The notes below the pieces were generated by a model that was not told where the DNA came from, did not search any database, and saw only the letters and a list, made by a program, of their open reading frames with translations. From positions 202,418-266,417 of the forward strand of contig NZ_QPJT01000001.1 of NCBI RefSeq assembly GCF_003337415.1: 64,000 bases of DNA. The letters are read 5' to 3'. Below, in pieces: positions 36,923 through 47,639 of this stretch. A program made the position numbers and the translations under genes. Numbering within the stretch: position 1 is the stretch's first letter; every line of letters begins with the position of its first letter. Source of the DNA: Anaerobacterium chartisolvens (GTDB taxonomy: Bacteria > Bacillota > Clostridia > Acetivibrionales > DSM-27016).

Positions 36923-36949
36923 TTGACGAAATTTATAAATTTATATAAT
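36923..36949 (+). promoter_or_regulatory. Putative promoter of the HD-GYP gene
   Basis: TTGACG (36923-36928) and TATAAT (36944-36949) are separated by 15 nt; TAATAT at 36946-36951 with 17 nt is an alternative. Just upstream of the GTG start region. The spacing is ambiguous. Confidence 0.5.
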
Positions 36950-36974
36950 ATATTATATAAAGGAGTGAATAAGC

Positions 36975-38036
36975 GTGACTAAAATGTTGCTAACTCATTT
37001 AAAACCGGGAATGAAACTGGCTAAGGACGTTTATCTGGATGACGGCAGACTTCTCCTTTTATCAGGTTTTATAATAAAGCCCATGTACATAAAAAAATTG
37101 AAATTATTTAACGTCCCTTTTGTGTATATACGTGAGGGAGAGGACATTCCCGAGTCTGAGGTATGTGAGGAAGAGGTTTACCGGGAAGCCTCAAGGAATA
37201 TTGAAAGAGTGCTTAAGTGTGTACGGGATGGCAAGGATATAGATACCCCAGCGATAAAGGATACTGTAAATGCCATAGTTAAAAAGGTTCTGGAAAATGA
37301 GTCGGCATTTATGCAGCTCACAGGTATTCGCGACATAGACAGCTATACCTTCCTGCATTCTCTTGACGTATGCATATACTCAGTCATAACCGGAAAGGCT
37401 CTGGGAATGCATCGCAAAGACCTTACCCAGCTGGGACTGGGTGCTATCCTGCATGATATAGGCAAATGCAAGGTCCCTCTTGAAATACTCATGAAGCCTT
37501 CAAAGCTCACTGAGGAAGAGTTTGATATAATGAAGCAGCATACTGTATACGGACATGATATAATAAAAAATTCCCCCGGATTAAATGAAACTATCGCCTC
37601 TATTGCCTGCCGGCATCATGAAAAATGGGATGGAAGCGGATATCCTATGGGACTTAAGGAGTATCAAATCGACATATTTTCAAGAATAGTAACTACCGCA
37701 GATATATACGATGCTCTGACCTCGGACAGGGTTTACAGAAGAAAAAACCTTCCTCACGAGGCATCCAGCTATATTCTCTGCAACTCATCAATATTATTTG
37801 ATCCTGACATTTCCGACGCATTTATAAAAAACATATCAATATATCCCCAGGGCTCAGTTGTGGTTCTGAATACCGGGGAGGTAGGAAAGGTACTAAAAGA
37901 ATACCGGCATATGCCGGAAAGACCTAAAATATCGGTAATAGCATGCAGGGAGGGACCTCCTGTATTAAATCCCTACATAATTGACCTGCTTAAAGCACCC
38001 GATACTTTTATTGTAGACATATTAAGCTCATATTAA
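36975..38036 (+). CDS. HD-GYP domain protein (cyclic-di-GMP phosphodiesterase)
   Basis: A 353-residue cytoplasmic HD-GYP protein that probably hydrolyses cyclic di-GMP. A short N-terminal domain (about 1-100) precedes the HD-GYP core: LHSLDV, ILHDIGKCKVP (HD), HTVYGHDI, RHHEKWDGSGYPMG and TTADIYDALTSDR. The GYP triplet is intact, so catalysis is likely. The start is a GTG at 36975, 9 nt after AGGAG; the ATG at 36984 is too far from it. No transmembrane or receiver domain is seen. It may oppose the CBS-GGDEF protein at 53 kb in controlling motility. Confidence 0.9.
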   Translation: MTKMLLTHLKPGMKLAKDVYLDDGRLLLLSGFIIKPMYIKKLKLFNVPFVYIREGEDIPESEVCEEEVYREASRNIERVLKCVRDGKDIDTPAIKDTVNAIVKKVLENESAFMQLTGIRDIDSYTFLHSLDVCIYSVITGKALGMHRKDLTQLGLGAILHDIGKCKVPLEILMKPSKLTEEEFDIMKQHTVYGHDIIKNSPGLNETIASIACRHHEKWDGSGYPMGLKEYQIDIFSRIVTTADIYDALTSDRVYRRKNLPHEASSYILCNSSILFDPDISDAFIKNISIYPQGSVVVLNTGEVGKVLKEYRHMPERPKISVIACREGPPVLNPYIIDLLKAPDTFIVDILSSY

Positions 38037-38116
38037 GCTAATAAAATAAGTCAGGCTTAAAAAACGTCTTATTTTTATCCCTACATATATAAGTATATAG
38101 TAAAAATTTCGTAAGC

Positions 38117-38155
38117 GGAAGGCTGCCTTCACATTATATATTCCGGCAGCCTTCC
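38117..38155. terminator. Hairpin between HD-GYP and metK, probable terminator
   Basis: An 11-bp perfect stem (GGAAGGCTGCC at 38117-38127, GGCAGCCTTCC at 38145-38155). On the minus strand it ends metK, with ATTTTTAC a few bases past it. A weaker AATAAG/CTTATT hairpin nearer the HD-GYP stop may end that gene. Confidence 0.65.
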
Positions 38156-38174
38156 ACTCCAGTCCCTTGTCTGT

Positions 38175-39368
38175 CTATATCTCGCCTGCCTGCTTTTTAA
38201 GTATTTCGGCCTTATCCGTCCTTTCCCATGAAAGATCTATATCGGTTCTGCCAAAGTGCCCGTAAGCCGCTGTCTGCTTATAAATAGGCTTTCTTAAATC
38301 AAGCATTTTAATTATCCCCGCGGGCCTCAAATCAAAGTTTCTGCTTACAAGCTGGACAAGCTTTTCTTCAGAGAGTGTGCCCGTACCATAGGTATCTATC
38401 AATATAGAAACGGGCTTTGCCACCCCTATGGCATATGCAAGCTGCACCTCGCACTTTGCTGCCAGCCCCGCGGCCACAATGTTTTTAGCTACATAGCGGG
38501 CTGCATAGGCAGCAGAACGGTCAACCTTTGTGGGGTCCTTTCCTGAAAAAGCTCCTCCCCCATGTCTTGCATATCCTCCGTAAGTATCCACTATTATCTT
38601 TCTGCCCGTCAGACCCGAATCTCCCTGAGGGCCGCCGACCACAAACCTTCCCGTAGGATTTACAAGATACCTGGTATTCTCATCAACTAAATCCGCCGGA
38701 AGCATAGGCTTTATTACATGCTCTATAATATCCTTTTCTATAGTGTCATGATCAACATCGGCACTATGCTGTGTGGATATAACAACGGTATCTATTCTCA
38801 CCGGCTTATCGTCCTCATACTCTATAGTAACCTGAGATTTTCCGTCGGGCCTCAGGTACGTAAGCGTGCCGTCCTTTCTTATGTCGCTCAGCTTTTTTGC
38901 AAGCTTGTGGGCCAAAGAAATTGGCATAGGCATAAGCTCGGAAGTCTCATCACACGCAAATCCGAACATCATGCCCTGATCTCCAGCTCCTGTAGCTTCA
39001 ATTTCGGCATCGGACATTTCCCCTGTTTTAGCCTCAAGCGCTTTATCCACTCCCATTGCTATATCGGGAGATTGACCGTCTATTGAGGTTAAAACGGCAC
39101 AGGTATCGCAGTCAAACCCATATTTAGCCCTGTCATATCCAATTTCTCTTATTGTATTCCTCACTATTGCAGGTATATCAACATAGCAATTCGTTGTAAT
39201 CTCACCCATAACAAGAACAAGTCCTGTAGTGACCGATGTTTCACAAGCGACTCTGGCCATAGCATCCTGTGCAAAAATTGCATCTAAAACCGAATCGGAT
39301 ATTTGATCGCATATTTTATCAGGATGGCCTTCCGTAACAGACTCTGAAGTAAATAATTTTTTTGACAT
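38175..39368 (-). CDS. metK: S-adenosylmethionine synthetase
   Basis: A 397-residue MetK that makes SAM from methionine and [13 protein letters not shown] (about 118) and the ATP-loop [19 protein letters not shown] (about 260) are both canonical, as is the start [18 protein letters not shown]. The ATG at 39368 has GGAGGGG at 8 nt; the upstream in-frame ATG at 39383 has none. Expression is controlled by the SAM-I riboswitch just upstream. The product supplies the SAM that the island's four radical SAM proteins and two methyltransferases would use, although it is unlinked to them in transcription. Confidence 0.98.
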   Translation of the reverse strand: MSKKLFTSESVTEGHPDKICDQISDSVLDAIFAQDAMARVACETSVTTGLVLVMGEITTNCYVDIPAIVRNTIREIGYDRAKYGFDCDTCAVLTSIDGQSPDIAMGVDKALEAKTGEMSDAEIEATGAGDQGMMFGFACDETSELMPMPISLAHKLAKKLSDIRKDGTLTYLRPDGKSQVTIEYEDDKPVRIDTVVISTQHSADVDHDTIEKDIIEHVIKPMLPADLVDENTRYLVNPTGRFVVGGPQGDSGLTGRKIIVDTYGGYARHGGGAFSGKDPTKVDRSAAYAARYVAKNIVAAGLAAKCEVQLAYAIGVAKPVSILIDTYGTGTLSEEKLVQLVSRNFDLRPAGIIKMLDLRKPIYKQTAAYGHFGRTDIDLSWERTDKAEILKKQAGEI

Positions 39369-39404
39369 TAAAAACCCCTCCAATCATAAATAAATAATTA
39401 CCGC

Positions 39405-39550
39405 TAAAAGGCCTCTTCATTTGATGAAGAGGCCGATTCTACAACTCCTCATCTTCCAGGATAGAAAAATCCTGCAGGAATTGGCACCGATGCTCTAGCC
39501 GGTTGCCGGGTTTCACAGGGCCCAGTCCCTCCACCTCTCTTGATAAGGTT
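39405..39550 (-). promoter_or_regulatory. SAM-I (S-box) riboswitch with terminator
   Basis: Minus strand. The aptamer (39550 to about 39437) has the conserved CTTATCAAGAG, GGTGGAGGGACTGG, GAAACCCGGCAACC, GGTGCCAATTCC and GATGAGGAG blocks. A perfect 11-bp terminator stem follows (39410-39420 with 39424-39434) and then TTTTAGC. SAM binding should stop transcription of metK. A likely promoter lies at 39570-39598 (TTGTTT, 17 nt, TAGCAT). Confidence 0.95.
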
Positions 39551-39732
39551 CAACAATATTAAGTTTCTTATGCTACTTATATGGATATTTCTAAACAATG
39601 TTTATATTCTTTAATAAATACCGATATAATATTACAAACTTTTCCTGCTACCATAAATAATTTAACACATATATTTGCTGTAGTCAAGATCATTTTTCAA
39701 GTAATTACTAAAATATTACATAGCCTTATTTT

Positions 39733-41553
39733 CTATGCATTTGCAAAAATATCCTCAAATTCTCCGCCTTCCAGCTTTTCCTTTTCCAGAAGCACCTCTG
39801 CAACTTTATGCAGCTTGTTTATATTTTCCTTGAGCATATTAATCGTTTTATCATAGCATGTGTCGATTATGCTTTTAACCTCTCTGTCAATCTGAGCGGC
39901 AACTTCTTCGCTGTAGTTCCTTGCCTGGGCAAAATCCCTGCCTATAAAAACCTCATCATTTTCATTGCCGAATATAAGGTTTCCAAGATGCTCGCTCATA
40001 CCGTACTTTGTTATCATGCTCCTGGCCACTCCGTTTGCTGTTTTAAGGTCGCTCCCGGCACCGGTGCTTATCTCTCCAAGAACAATTTGCTCTGCGGCCC
40101 TTCCTCCCAATGCAATAACTATGCGCTCCAAGAGCTGCGATTTTGTGTGATAGGTTTTATCCTCCTCGGGCTTGTAAGCAGTATATCCTCCTGCCATTCC
40201 CGCGGGTATTATGGATATCCTGTCAACCTTATCGGTGGTTGAAACCACCCTTACGGCTATTGCATGGCCTGCCTCATGGTAGGCAGTAAGCCTCTTTTCC
40301 TTTTCGTTCATTACCCTGCTCTTCTTCTCAGGCCCCATCACAACCTTGAAGATTGCCTCCTTGACATCCTCCATTGTTATCTGCTTCTTATTGGATCTTG
40401 CAGCCAAAAGCGCAGCCTCATTTAAAAGATTCTCAAGATCTGCTCCTGTAAAGCCGGGGGTTGTTTTTGCCAGATCATCCAGCCTTATATCGGAACCCAA
40501 AGGCTTGCCCCTTGAATGCACCCTCAAGATCTGCTCTCTTCCCTTTATATCCGGCAGTCCCACTACAACGCGCCTGTCAAACCTTCCCGGCCTTAAAAGG
40601 GCGGGATCAAGTATGTCGGGCCTGTTTGTAGCAGCAAGTATTATTACTCCCTCGTTTATACCAAATCCATCCATTTCAACCAGAAGTTGGTTGAGCGTCT
40701 GTTCGCGTTCGTCATGGCCGCCTCCAAGTCCTGCTCCCCTGTGTCTTCCAACGGCGTCAATCTCATCAATAAAAACTATACAGGGAGCATTCTTCTTTGC
40801 CTGCTCAAACAAATCTCTTACACGGGACGCACCTACTCCCACAAACATTTCCACAAAGTCGGAGCCGCTTATGCTGAAAAACGGAACTCCAGCCTCGCCC
40901 GAAACAGCCTTAGCCAGCAAGGTTTTTCCCGTACCCGGAGGTCCTACAAGCAATACTCCCTTTGGTATTCTGGCACCCAGCTCCACAAACTTCTTGGGTT
41001 GCTTTAAAAATTCAACTATTTCCTTCAGCTCTTCCTTTTCCTCATCAGCACCCGCAACATCATCAAAGGTTACCTTCTTTTTATCATCGGTGTTCATTTT
41101 TGCCCTGCTCTTGCCGAAGGACATAACCCTGTTTCCTCCTCCGCCCTGAGACTGCTGAAGGAAGAACACCCAAAACAGAACAAATATAACTATCAGCCCT
41201 ATCGTAGGCAGAATTGCCACCCACCACGGCGGTGTCGGAGGCGGCTGGAACTTAAAGCCGTCACTTTTTAAAAGCTTATTCTTTACCGCATCCGTAGCTA
41301 TATTTGTAAAGGACTCGACAGATGGTATATTTACAACATACTTGCCGGTTCCCTCCGCACCCTGACTGGTAAACTCCACAGTGGCTTTCTCGCCCTGTAG
41401 TACTATGCTTTTAACATTGCCGCTCTGAATTTGGGTTATCAGCTCTGAATAACTCTTTTCCTGAGGACCCTCGCTTCCTTGAATCAATAATAAAACAAAT
41501 ATGATTATTACAAAAAGTATTATATAAAAGCTTAATCCTTTGAAATATCTCAA
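39733..41553 (-). CDS. ftsH: ATP-dependent zinc metalloprotease FtsH
   Basis: A 606-residue membrane AAA+ protease that degrades misfolded membrane and regulatory proteins. Two transmembrane helices (about 5-25 and 108-130) frame an extracytoplasmic domain. Walker A is GPPGTGKT (about 203), the second-region signature ends in LLRPGRFDR, and the zinc site is HEAGH (about 426). It starts at a TTG (41553) behind GGAGGGAG. Length is normal. It has its own promoter (41718-41746) in addition to the hpt-tilS operon upstream. Confidence 0.97.
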   Translation of the reverse strand: MRYFKGLSFYIILFVIIIFVLLLIQGSEGPQEKSYSELITQIQSGNVKSIVLQGEKATVEFTSQGAEGTGKYVVNIPSVESFTNIATDAVKNKLLKSDGFKFQPPPTPPWWVAILPTIGLIVIFVLFWVFFLQQSQGGGGNRVMSFGKSRAKMNTDDKKKVTFDDVAGADEEKEELKEIVEFLKQPKKFVELGARIPKGVLLVGPPGTGKTLLAKAVSGEAGVPFFSISGSDFVEMFVGVGASRVRDLFEQAKKNAPCIVFIDEIDAVGRHRGAGLGGGHDEREQTLNQLLVEMDGFGINEGVIILAATNRPDILDPALLRPGRFDRRVVVGLPDIKGREQILRVHSRGKPLGSDIRLDDLAKTTPGFTGADLENLLNEAALLAARSNKKQITMEDVKEAIFKVVMGPEKKSRVMNEKEKRLTAYHEAGHAIAVRVVSTTDKVDRISIIPAGMAGGYTAYKPEEDKTYHTKSQLLERIVIALGGRAAEQIVLGEISTGAGSDLKTANGVARSMITKYGMSEHLGNLIFGNENDEVFIGRDFAQARNYSEEVAAQIDREVKSIIDTCYDKTINMLKENINKLHKVAEVLLEKEKLEGGEFEDIFANA

Positions 41554-41717
41554 ATATCTCCCTCCTTGTTTCTAAGTTATATACAAATTGTTGCATAGGT
41601 TGCAACACAAATACGGAAGTAATTTTCTTACAAACCAATACTAAAAATTGCAAGCAAATTACAGTGGACATTCTCCGCAGTTCGTTATTTATATATCTCC
41701 TGCCTGCGATTTATATA

Positions 41718-41746
41718 ATATTAACATACCCGTAATTAAAACACAA
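41718..41746 (-). promoter_or_regulatory. Promoter for ftsH
   Basis: Minus strand: TTGTGT (41746-41741), 17-nt spacer ending in TGT, TAATAT (41723-41718). Extended -10 type. It leaves a roughly 165-nt leader to the ftsH TTG. Confidence 0.6.
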
Positions 41747-41799
41747 TAAATACAAGCCAATTAAAAAATTTCGTCATATTTAAAAACATTCTTTAAAAA

Positions 41800-42336
41800 T
41801 TACTTTTTACACGCTTTCGGGTCTAAGGTGCATAAATCGGGAAGGTTCCTGTACTTTCCCCCATAATCAAGGCCATATCCCACAACGAATTCATCGGGTA
41901 TTACAATTCCCTTGTATTCAACCTCAATCTCCACCTTTCTTCTGGAGGGCTTATCCAGAGCAGTGCATATTCTGACGCTTAAAGGTCCCCTTGTATTTAA
42001 AAGCTCCTTTAAATGCTTAAGCGTCAGTCCTGTATCCACTAAATCCTCTACAATGAGAACATGCTTGCCGGTGATATTGATGTCAATATCCTTTATTATC
42101 CTTACCACACCGGAGGATCTGGTAGAATGTCCATAGCTGGATACCGAGATAAAATCCATGTCCACAGGGATGGTTATATGCCGCATCAGATCAGCCAAAA
42201 AAACAAAGCCTCCCTTCAAAACTCCGACCAGAACAAGCTCCTTCTCTCTATAATCCCGCGAGATTTGCGTGCCAAGCTCTTCTGCTTTTTTAAGCAGCAT
42301 GTCTCTTCCTATCAGAACTCCTTTTATACCTTCCAT
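41800..42336 (-). CDS. hpt: Hypoxanthine phosphoribosyltransferase
   Basis: A 178-residue purine-salvage enzyme that joins hypoxanthine or guanine to PRPP. The PRPP loop VLIVEDLVDTGLTL (about residue 92) and the base-binding FVVGYGLDYGGKYRNLP are canonical. The ATG overlaps the tilS stop by one base (TAATG) behind a GGGGAG site, so the two are coupled, as in many Firmicutes where tilS, hpt and ftsH are adjacent. Confidence 0.96.
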   Translation of the reverse strand: MEGIKGVLIGRDMLLKKAEELGTQISRDYREKELVLVGVLKGGFVFLADLMRHITIPVDMDFISVSSYGHSTRSSGVVRIIKDIDINITGKHVLIVEDLVDTGLTLKHLKELLNTRGPLSVRICTALDKPSRRKVEIEVEYKGIVIPDEFVVGYGLDYGGKYRNLPDLCTLDPKACKK

Positions 42337-43763
42337 TATGTATTCTCCCCGTCAGTTTTTTTATACTCAAGCCTTAATATCCTTTTAGTATTTTCAGTTA
42401 CCTTAAATTTATCACTTATTTTATATCCAATAACCCAGACAATTTCTCTTTCCTTTGCTATAACAGGTATTTCATCTCTTAATTCTCTGGGTATTTTATT
42501 GTCTATAAAATACTCTTTAAGCTTTTTTGTGCCATTTGACTTTAAAGGTTTGAAAACATCACCCTTTCTCCTGTTTCTAATATTTATACCTCCATCTATC
42601 CTGTCCCAATCAAAAAACTGAACTGCCGGGCGGCGATCGGTATCCAAATTAACCTTCTTCGCATCCTCCCTTTGAAAAATAAACGCATCAATATATTCGT
42701 GGCGCGCGTCTACCGAGGTTTTCCCAGGCAATACCAGCTCATAGCTAAAACCTTCGGCTATCTTAGAATCATCGCAATTTATGAATACTCTTACCGAATC
42801 ATAAGATCTCTCAATGCGGAGTTTATGCGGCAAATGAAGCCGGGAGCCGGTTTTTCCATTGTTAATAAGATTGTCCACCTGCTGCACATGTACATTTTCA
42901 ATACCCTTCAAATCTCCCTTTACGTCGGCTATTGCCCTTCTTATAATTCTTCTTCTTACAGCCGTGTGCTGCTGCATTGTTTTTGATATTTTAAGCTCCA
43001 CCCCATGCAAATCTTTTTTTATAACACATTGATTATATAGACTTAAAGCCATTTGTTCAATATAATTATTGTCATCCTTTATCAATGAGGCCATCTTCAC
43101 AATGCCGGAGGTTATGTCTGTATTGAAAAGCTCATCAATAGACGGTATGAGCTCCTTGCGTATTTTATTTCTCGTATATATTGCTTTAAGGTTTGTGCTG
43201 TCGGTTCTTGGATTTAATAAATTAGCCGTGCAGTACTCCTCAATTTGTACCCTCCCGATGTCCATAAGAGGCCTTATTATATTATCTCTTTTATATTCCA
43301 TGCCCTTTAGCCCTTCTAAGCCGGTACCTCTTATGATATTTAAAATAACTGTCTCAGCCTGATCATTTCTGTTGTGTGCCACAGCTATTTTTTCAGCGCC
43401 AACCCTCTCCGCAAAAGACTTAAATTCGCTATACCGTGCCTCCCTGCCCGCTTCTTCAACTGATATTCCCTTTCGTGCTGAAATGCGCTTAACATCGACA
43501 GACACACTATAAAGCGGAACTCCCATGCTCTTGCACAGCTCTGCTACATACTCCTCATCCTCGTCTGCCTCCCTGCCTCTTATCATATGATTTATATGCA
43601 CAGCATATATGCTTCTTATATGCAGCTCGTCCGCAAGCTGAAAAAGCACATGAAGAAGGCATACAGAGTCAGGACCTCCTGAAACTCCTACTACTATACT
43701 CTCATCATTTTGTATTAAATCATGCCTATGGACTGTATCGGCAACCATTTTTAATATATTCAT
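42336..43763 (-). CDS. tilS: tRNA(Ile)-lysidine synthase
   Basis: A 475-residue N-type ATP pyrophosphatase that converts C34 of tRNA-Ile(CAU) to lysidine. The PP-loop motif SGGPDS (about residue 27) and HNRNDQAETV follow the family, as does the TilS C-terminal domain ending in RRKGDVFKP and WVIGYKISDKFKV. The family start (short helix before IVVGVSGG) fits the ATG at 43763; a TTG at 43796 inside dnaB lacks a ribosome site. It lies 13 nt after dnaB. It is essential in most bacteria. Confidence 0.93.
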   Translation of the reverse strand: MNILKMVADTVHRHDLIQNDESIVVGVSGGPDSVCLLHVLFQLADELHIRSIYAVHINHMIRGREADEDEEYVAELCKSMGVPLYSVSVDVKRISARKGISVEEAGREARYSEFKSFAERVGAEKIAVAHNRNDQAETVILNIIRGTGLEGLKGMEYKRDNIIRPLMDIGRVQIEEYCTANLLNPRTDSTNLKAIYTRNKIRKELIPSIDELFNTDITSGIVKMASLIKDDNNYIEQMALSLYNQCVIKKDLHGVELKISKTMQQHTAVRRRIIRRAIADVKGDLKGIENVHVQQVDNLINNGKTGSRLHLPHKLRIERSYDSVRVFINCDDSKIAEGFSYELVLPGKTSVDARHEYIDAFIFQREDAKKVNLDTDRRPAVQFFDWDRIDGGINIRNRRKGDVFKPLKSNGTKKLKEYFIDNKIPRELRDEIPVIAKEREIVWVIGYKISDKFKVTENTKRILRLEYKKTDGENT

Positions 43764-43776
43764 ACCCTTACCGAAT

Positions 43777-45114
43777 TTATCCCCTAAATTTTTCAAGATT
43801 CACAAATTTAGTATATTGTCCCAGCCACACAAGCTCAACTGTTCCTGTAGAACCGTTTCTGTGCTTTGACAGTATAACCTCTGCAATGTTCTTCTTTTCA
43901 GTATCGGGATTATAGTAGTCATCCCTGTAAAGGAACATAACTATGTCGGCATCCTGCTCTATAGCCCCCGACTCTCTCAAGTCACTCAGCATCGGCCTGT
44001 GATCGGTTCTTGATTCCGGACCGCGGCTTAACTGGGACAGCGTTATCACGGGGACATTCAACTCCTTTGCAAGTATTTTTAGGGATCTGGATATTTCAGA
44101 TATTTCCTGCTGCCTGCTTTCATTCCTTCCCCTTCCCTGCATAAGCTGAAGGTAGTCTATAATTACAAGCCCCAAATCCTTCTCGAGCTTAAGTCTTCTG
44201 CACTTGGCACGTATTTCCATTATAGAGGTTCCCGGGGTGTCATCTATATAAATGGGAGCCTCCGATAAAGGCGCCAATGCTCCTGCAACTTTCTGCCAGT
44301 CGTCATCCTCCAGCTTTCCTGTCCTCATCTTTTGGCTGTCAACCATAGCCTCACTGCTGAGCATTCTGTTGACAAGCTGATCCTTTGACATTTCAAGGCT
44401 GAATATGGCAACGGGAATCTTTGAACGCACAGCCACATATTGAGCTATATTAAGCACAAAAGCAGTCTTTCCCATAGCCGGACGCGCAGCAACCAAAATA
44501 AGGTCGGAATTCTGCAGCCCGGAGGTCTTATAATCAAGATCGTTAAAGCCCGTAGGTATGCCTGTAATACTGCCGTTGTTATTATAAAGCTCCTCTAGCC
44601 GGTTAAACGTACTTAAAAGCACATCCCTTATAGGAGAAAAGCCCTGAGTATTTCTCTTTTGCAGGATATCAAAAATACTTTTTTCAGCCCTGTCCAAAAC
44701 AAAGGTGACCTCTTCAGATGCCTCATATCCCATATCCACTATGCTTGAGGAGGCCTTTATAAGAGTCCTCAAGAGCGCCTTCTCCTCAACAATTTTGGCA
44801 TAATGCCTGGCATTGGAGGTTGTAGGTACGGAAGTGGCAATGTTGGTAAGATATTCAAGTCCTCCTACATTGTCAAGGGTTCCCCTTATCTTAAGCTGCT
44901 CGGATACGGTAATTAAATCTATAGGCTCCGCCCTTTCAAAGAGATCCATTATTGCCTCAAATATTTCCCTGTGGTCTTCCCTGTAAAAATCTTCGTTTCT
45001 AAGTATTTCAGTTATAACGGGTATAGCTTCCTTATCCAGCAGCATCGCTCCCAATACAGACTGCTCTGCCTGAATATTCTGAGGCGGAATCCTGCCCAAA
45101 GCTCCAATATCCAT
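43777..45114 (-). CDS. dnaB: Replicative DNA helicase
   Basis: A 445-residue hexameric helicase that opens DNA at the replication fork. N-terminal primase-interaction domain (about 1-150) and RecA-like core with ARPAMGKTAF (Walker A, about 210), FSLEM, IIDYLQLM (Walker B) and LSQLSRGPESR. Length and all motifs are normal. The ATG follows AGGAGC. It is 11 nt after rplI and 14 nt before tilS, in the conserved gdpP-rplI-dnaB order of Firmicutes. Confidence 0.97.
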   Translation of the reverse strand: MDIGALGRIPPQNIQAEQSVLGAMLLDKEAIPVITEILRNEDFYREDHREIFEAIMDLFERAEPIDLITVSEQLKIRGTLDNVGGLEYLTNIATSVPTTSNARHYAKIVEEKALLRTLIKASSSIVDMGYEASEEVTFVLDRAEKSIFDILQKRNTQGFSPIRDVLLSTFNRLEELYNNNGSITGIPTGFNDLDYKTSGLQNSDLILVAARPAMGKTAFVLNIAQYVAVRSKIPVAIFSLEMSKDQLVNRMLSSEAMVDSQKMRTGKLEDDDWQKVAGALAPLSEAPIYIDDTPGTSIMEIRAKCRRLKLEKDLGLVIIDYLQLMQGRGRNESRQQEISEISRSLKILAKELNVPVITLSQLSRGPESRTDHRPMLSDLRESGAIEQDADIVMFLYRDDYYNPDTEKKNIAEVILSKHRNGSTGTVELVWLGQYTKFVNLEKFRG

Positions 45115-45125
45115 ACCAAAAGCTC

Positions 45126-45572
45126 CTATTCCTGCTCTATTTTAACCTTAAGCTTGGCGCTGACCTCAGAATAAATCTTCACTTCTACCTCTGCGGTTCC
45201 CAATGTTTTTATTGAATCATGAAGCTGTATTTTTTTCTTGTCAATATCCAGTCCAAAATCCTTCTTAAGCCTGCTTGATATATCCATGCTTGTTATGGAC
45301 CCAAAAAGCTTTCCGTTTTCTCCTGCCTTGCTCTTGATAACCACGACAATATCCTTGATTTTCTCAGCAACAAGCTTGGCGGCCGCAAGCTCCCTCTCCT
45401 TTTTTGTTCTTTCCGAGTCCTTTTTGGAGTTCAGAACATTTATATTGGATGCGCTTGCTTCCACCGCCAGACCCCTCGGAAGCAGATAATTCCTTGCATA
45501 TCCGTCGCTGGCCTCCACCATGCTTTCCTTTTTCCCAAGTCCTTTAACATCCTGCTTTAAAATAACCTTCAT
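45126..45572 (-). CDS. rplI: 50S ribosomal protein L9
   Basis: A 148-residue L9 with the classic start KVILKQDVKGLGKK, GYARNYLLPRGLA (about residue 25) and a long helix linking to the C-terminal domain. The ATG follows GGAGGT. It helps keep ribosomes in frame and spaced. Co-transcribed with gdpP and dnaB. Confidence 0.98.
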   Translation of the reverse strand: MKVILKQDVKGLGKKESMVEASDGYARNYLLPRGLAVEASASNINVLNSKKDSERTKKERELAAAKLVAEKIKDIVVVIKSKAGENGKLFGSITSMDISSRLKKDFGLDIDKKKIQLHDSIKTLGTAEVEVKIYSEVSAKLKVKIEQE

Positions 45573-45598
45573 TTTTACCTCCGTAATTAAATTAAAAT

Positions 45599-47611
45599 TT
45601 ACTGCTTTTCACTGCCGCTTAAACTATCAATATAGTTAATTATAGCATATTTAAGCTTTTCCTTCGCCTCCTCGACAGAAATACCCTCTATCTGAGTGCC
45701 CGCTACCGTAAAATGACCTCCCCCTCCAAGCTTTTCAAGAATTACCTGTACGTTTATATCCCCAAACGACCTTCCGCTGATAAAAACCGTGGCTCCCGCA
45801 GTACTCAGCACAAATGCTGCAGCTATGCCCGAAAGGCTCAAAAGCTGATCAGCCGCCTGCGCGGCTATAAGCTGCGCACTCTTTACATTTGAAGCACATA
45901 CTGATAAGGCAATCCTGTCATTAATTATTTCAGCGTCTCTAACGACGTTTGATATGCTTGTATAGGTCTTAAGATCATTCTGAAACAACTGCTTTACCGT
46001 AAATGTGTCCACTCCCTGCCTTCTTAAGTACGATGCAGCCTCAAAGGTTCTTACACCCGTCTTAAAGGTAAAGTTCTTGGTGTCTATCACAATACCGGCG
46101 TACAATGCCTCAACCTCCAGAGGCCTAAGCCCGGGATTTTCTTCAACGTACTGCAGTATTTCCGTTACCATTTCACAGGTCGAAGACGCATATGTCTCCT
46201 GGTAAGTCAACACAGCATCCTGTATAAAGTCCGCGCCCTTACGGTGATGATCTATAACCACTATCTGGTCTGTATAGTTTAAAAGCTGCGGGCATTCTGT
46301 AAAGGCAGCCCTGTGAGTGTCCACGATGATCAAAAGAGTCCTCGTGTTCACCTTGTTCAGAGCCTCAGCCCTTCCGATAAATAAGTTTTCGTATTCACCA
46401 TCGTTCTGTATCTTTGTCATTATTGCATCTATAGTAGGATTTGAATATTCCAACACGATATTGGTATCCTTTTTTCTGCCGCAGGCTATTCTATAAAGAC
46501 CCATGGCCGCTCCCAGCACATCTATGTCTACATTTTCATGCCCCATAATCATTACACCCGACGACTGCTCTATCAGCTCACGCAGCGCATAAGCTATCAC
46601 TCTGGCCTTAACTCTGGTTCTCTTTTCCATCTCACGGGTTTTCCCTCCAAAGAAGCTAAAGCTTTCTCCGTCCTTAATTACAACCTGATCTCCTCCCCTT
46701 CCCAAAGCGATATCTATTGAGGCCGCCGCAAAATGAAAGTTCTCAGCCATAGTCTTTCCATTTATTCCTAAGCCAAGACTCAATGTAACAGGAATTCTAT
46801 TTCCCAGATTAATTTCCTTTACGCTGTCTAATATGTCAAATTTTTTATTCTCAAATTCTTTAAGGTATTTGTGTTCAAATATAAGCAGGTACTTGTCCCT
46901 TTCAAATTTCTTCAATACTCCGCCGGTAAAGCCTACCCAATGTGCCACCTTCTTTTCAATTTCAGCCAGCATCTGAGGGCGGTTTGAATCCTCCAGGCTC
47001 TGCATCAGGTCATCATAATTATCAATAATAATTATTCCTATGGATGCCCTTTCATCCCTATAAAGCTTTCTTACCTCAACAAGCTCGGTATTGTCTATAA
47101 GATATAGCAGGAGTATATACTCATTGGAGCTGCTCTTTTCATCTATTTTTACAATGTTGCCCAAAACCGAATAGTGCCTTCCGTTTATTACCGTCTCCTT
47201 TGATATATTGGTTCTGTCGCTAATCAGATTCTCAGGGTGAAGCTCCTCCGCAAAAGAACCTATCGTTCTTTCAAAAAGCTGCTGCCCTTCAAAAATCTTT
47301 CTAAAGGAGGAATTATACCATATTATTGTCCCATCCAGCTCAATCACTACCAAAGGCATGGGGAAGTTCAGCAGGGTGTCCTTTGTGGCAGTGTCAATAT
47401 TCAATGTGAGGTTTTCAATATATTTTGTTATTTCCTTCTGCCTTACATAATTGGATCTGAAATTATAATATACAAGAGCTGCCAGCAGGAGATAGCAGGG
47501 CACCGATACCCTCCAATCAAGCACTGTTATTACAACCGCCAAAATAAATATAACCCATAGATAAAAGCTTGCACGCGGTACGAATATTCCGGAAAATTTC
47601 TTATTATCCAT
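45599..47611 (-). CDS. gdpP: Cyclic-di-AMP phosphodiesterase GdpP
   Basis: A 670-residue membrane enzyme that hydrolyses c-di-AMP. Two transmembrane helices (about 10-55), a PAS domain (about 85-170), a degenerate GGDEF domain (about 180-310) and DHH/DHHA1 (about 345-665) follow in family order. Key residues: MGHENVDIDVLG, VDTHRAAF, VIDHHRKG and the GGGGHFTVAG of DHHA1. The ATG at 47611 has AAGGAG 6 nt upstream, the one at 47617 none. Its activity affects potassium and osmolyte uptake and cell-wall stress, including OpuC systems, in Firmicutes. Confidence 0.96.
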   Translation of the reverse strand: MDNKKFSGIFVPRASFYLWVIFILAVVITVLDWRVSVPCYLLLAALVYYNFRSNYVRQKEITKYIENLTLNIDTATKDTLLNFPMPLVVIELDGTIIWYNSSFRKIFEGQQLFERTIGSFAEELHPENLISDRTNISKETVINGRHYSVLGNIVKIDEKSSSNEYILLLYLIDNTELVEVRKLYRDERASIGIIIIDNYDDLMQSLEDSNRPQMLAEIEKKVAHWVGFTGGVLKKFERDKYLLIFEHKYLKEFENKKFDILDSVKEINLGNRIPVTLSLGLGINGKTMAENFHFAAASIDIALGRGGDQVVIKDGESFSFFGGKTREMEKRTRVKARVIAYALRELIEQSSGVMIMGHENVDIDVLGAAMGLYRIACGRKKDTNIVLEYSNPTIDAIMTKIQNDGEYENLFIGRAEALNKVNTRTLLIIVDTHRAAFTECPQLLNYTDQIVVIDHHRKGADFIQDAVLTYQETYASSTCEMVTEILQYVEENPGLRPLEVEALYAGIVIDTKNFTFKTGVRTFEAASYLRRQGVDTFTVKQLFQNDLKTYTSISNVVRDAEIINDRIALSVCASNVKSAQLIAAQAADQLLSLSGIAAAFVLSTAGATVFISGRSFGDINVQVILEKLGGGGHFTVAGTQIEGISVEEAKEKLKYAIINYIDSLSGSEKQ

Positions 47612-47639
47612 TAGCATCTCCTTGTTTTCTTATACTCCC

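Noticed and set aside
41591..41607. GTTGCA/TGCAAC hairpin before ftsH
   Set aside because: Too short to support a regulatory call.
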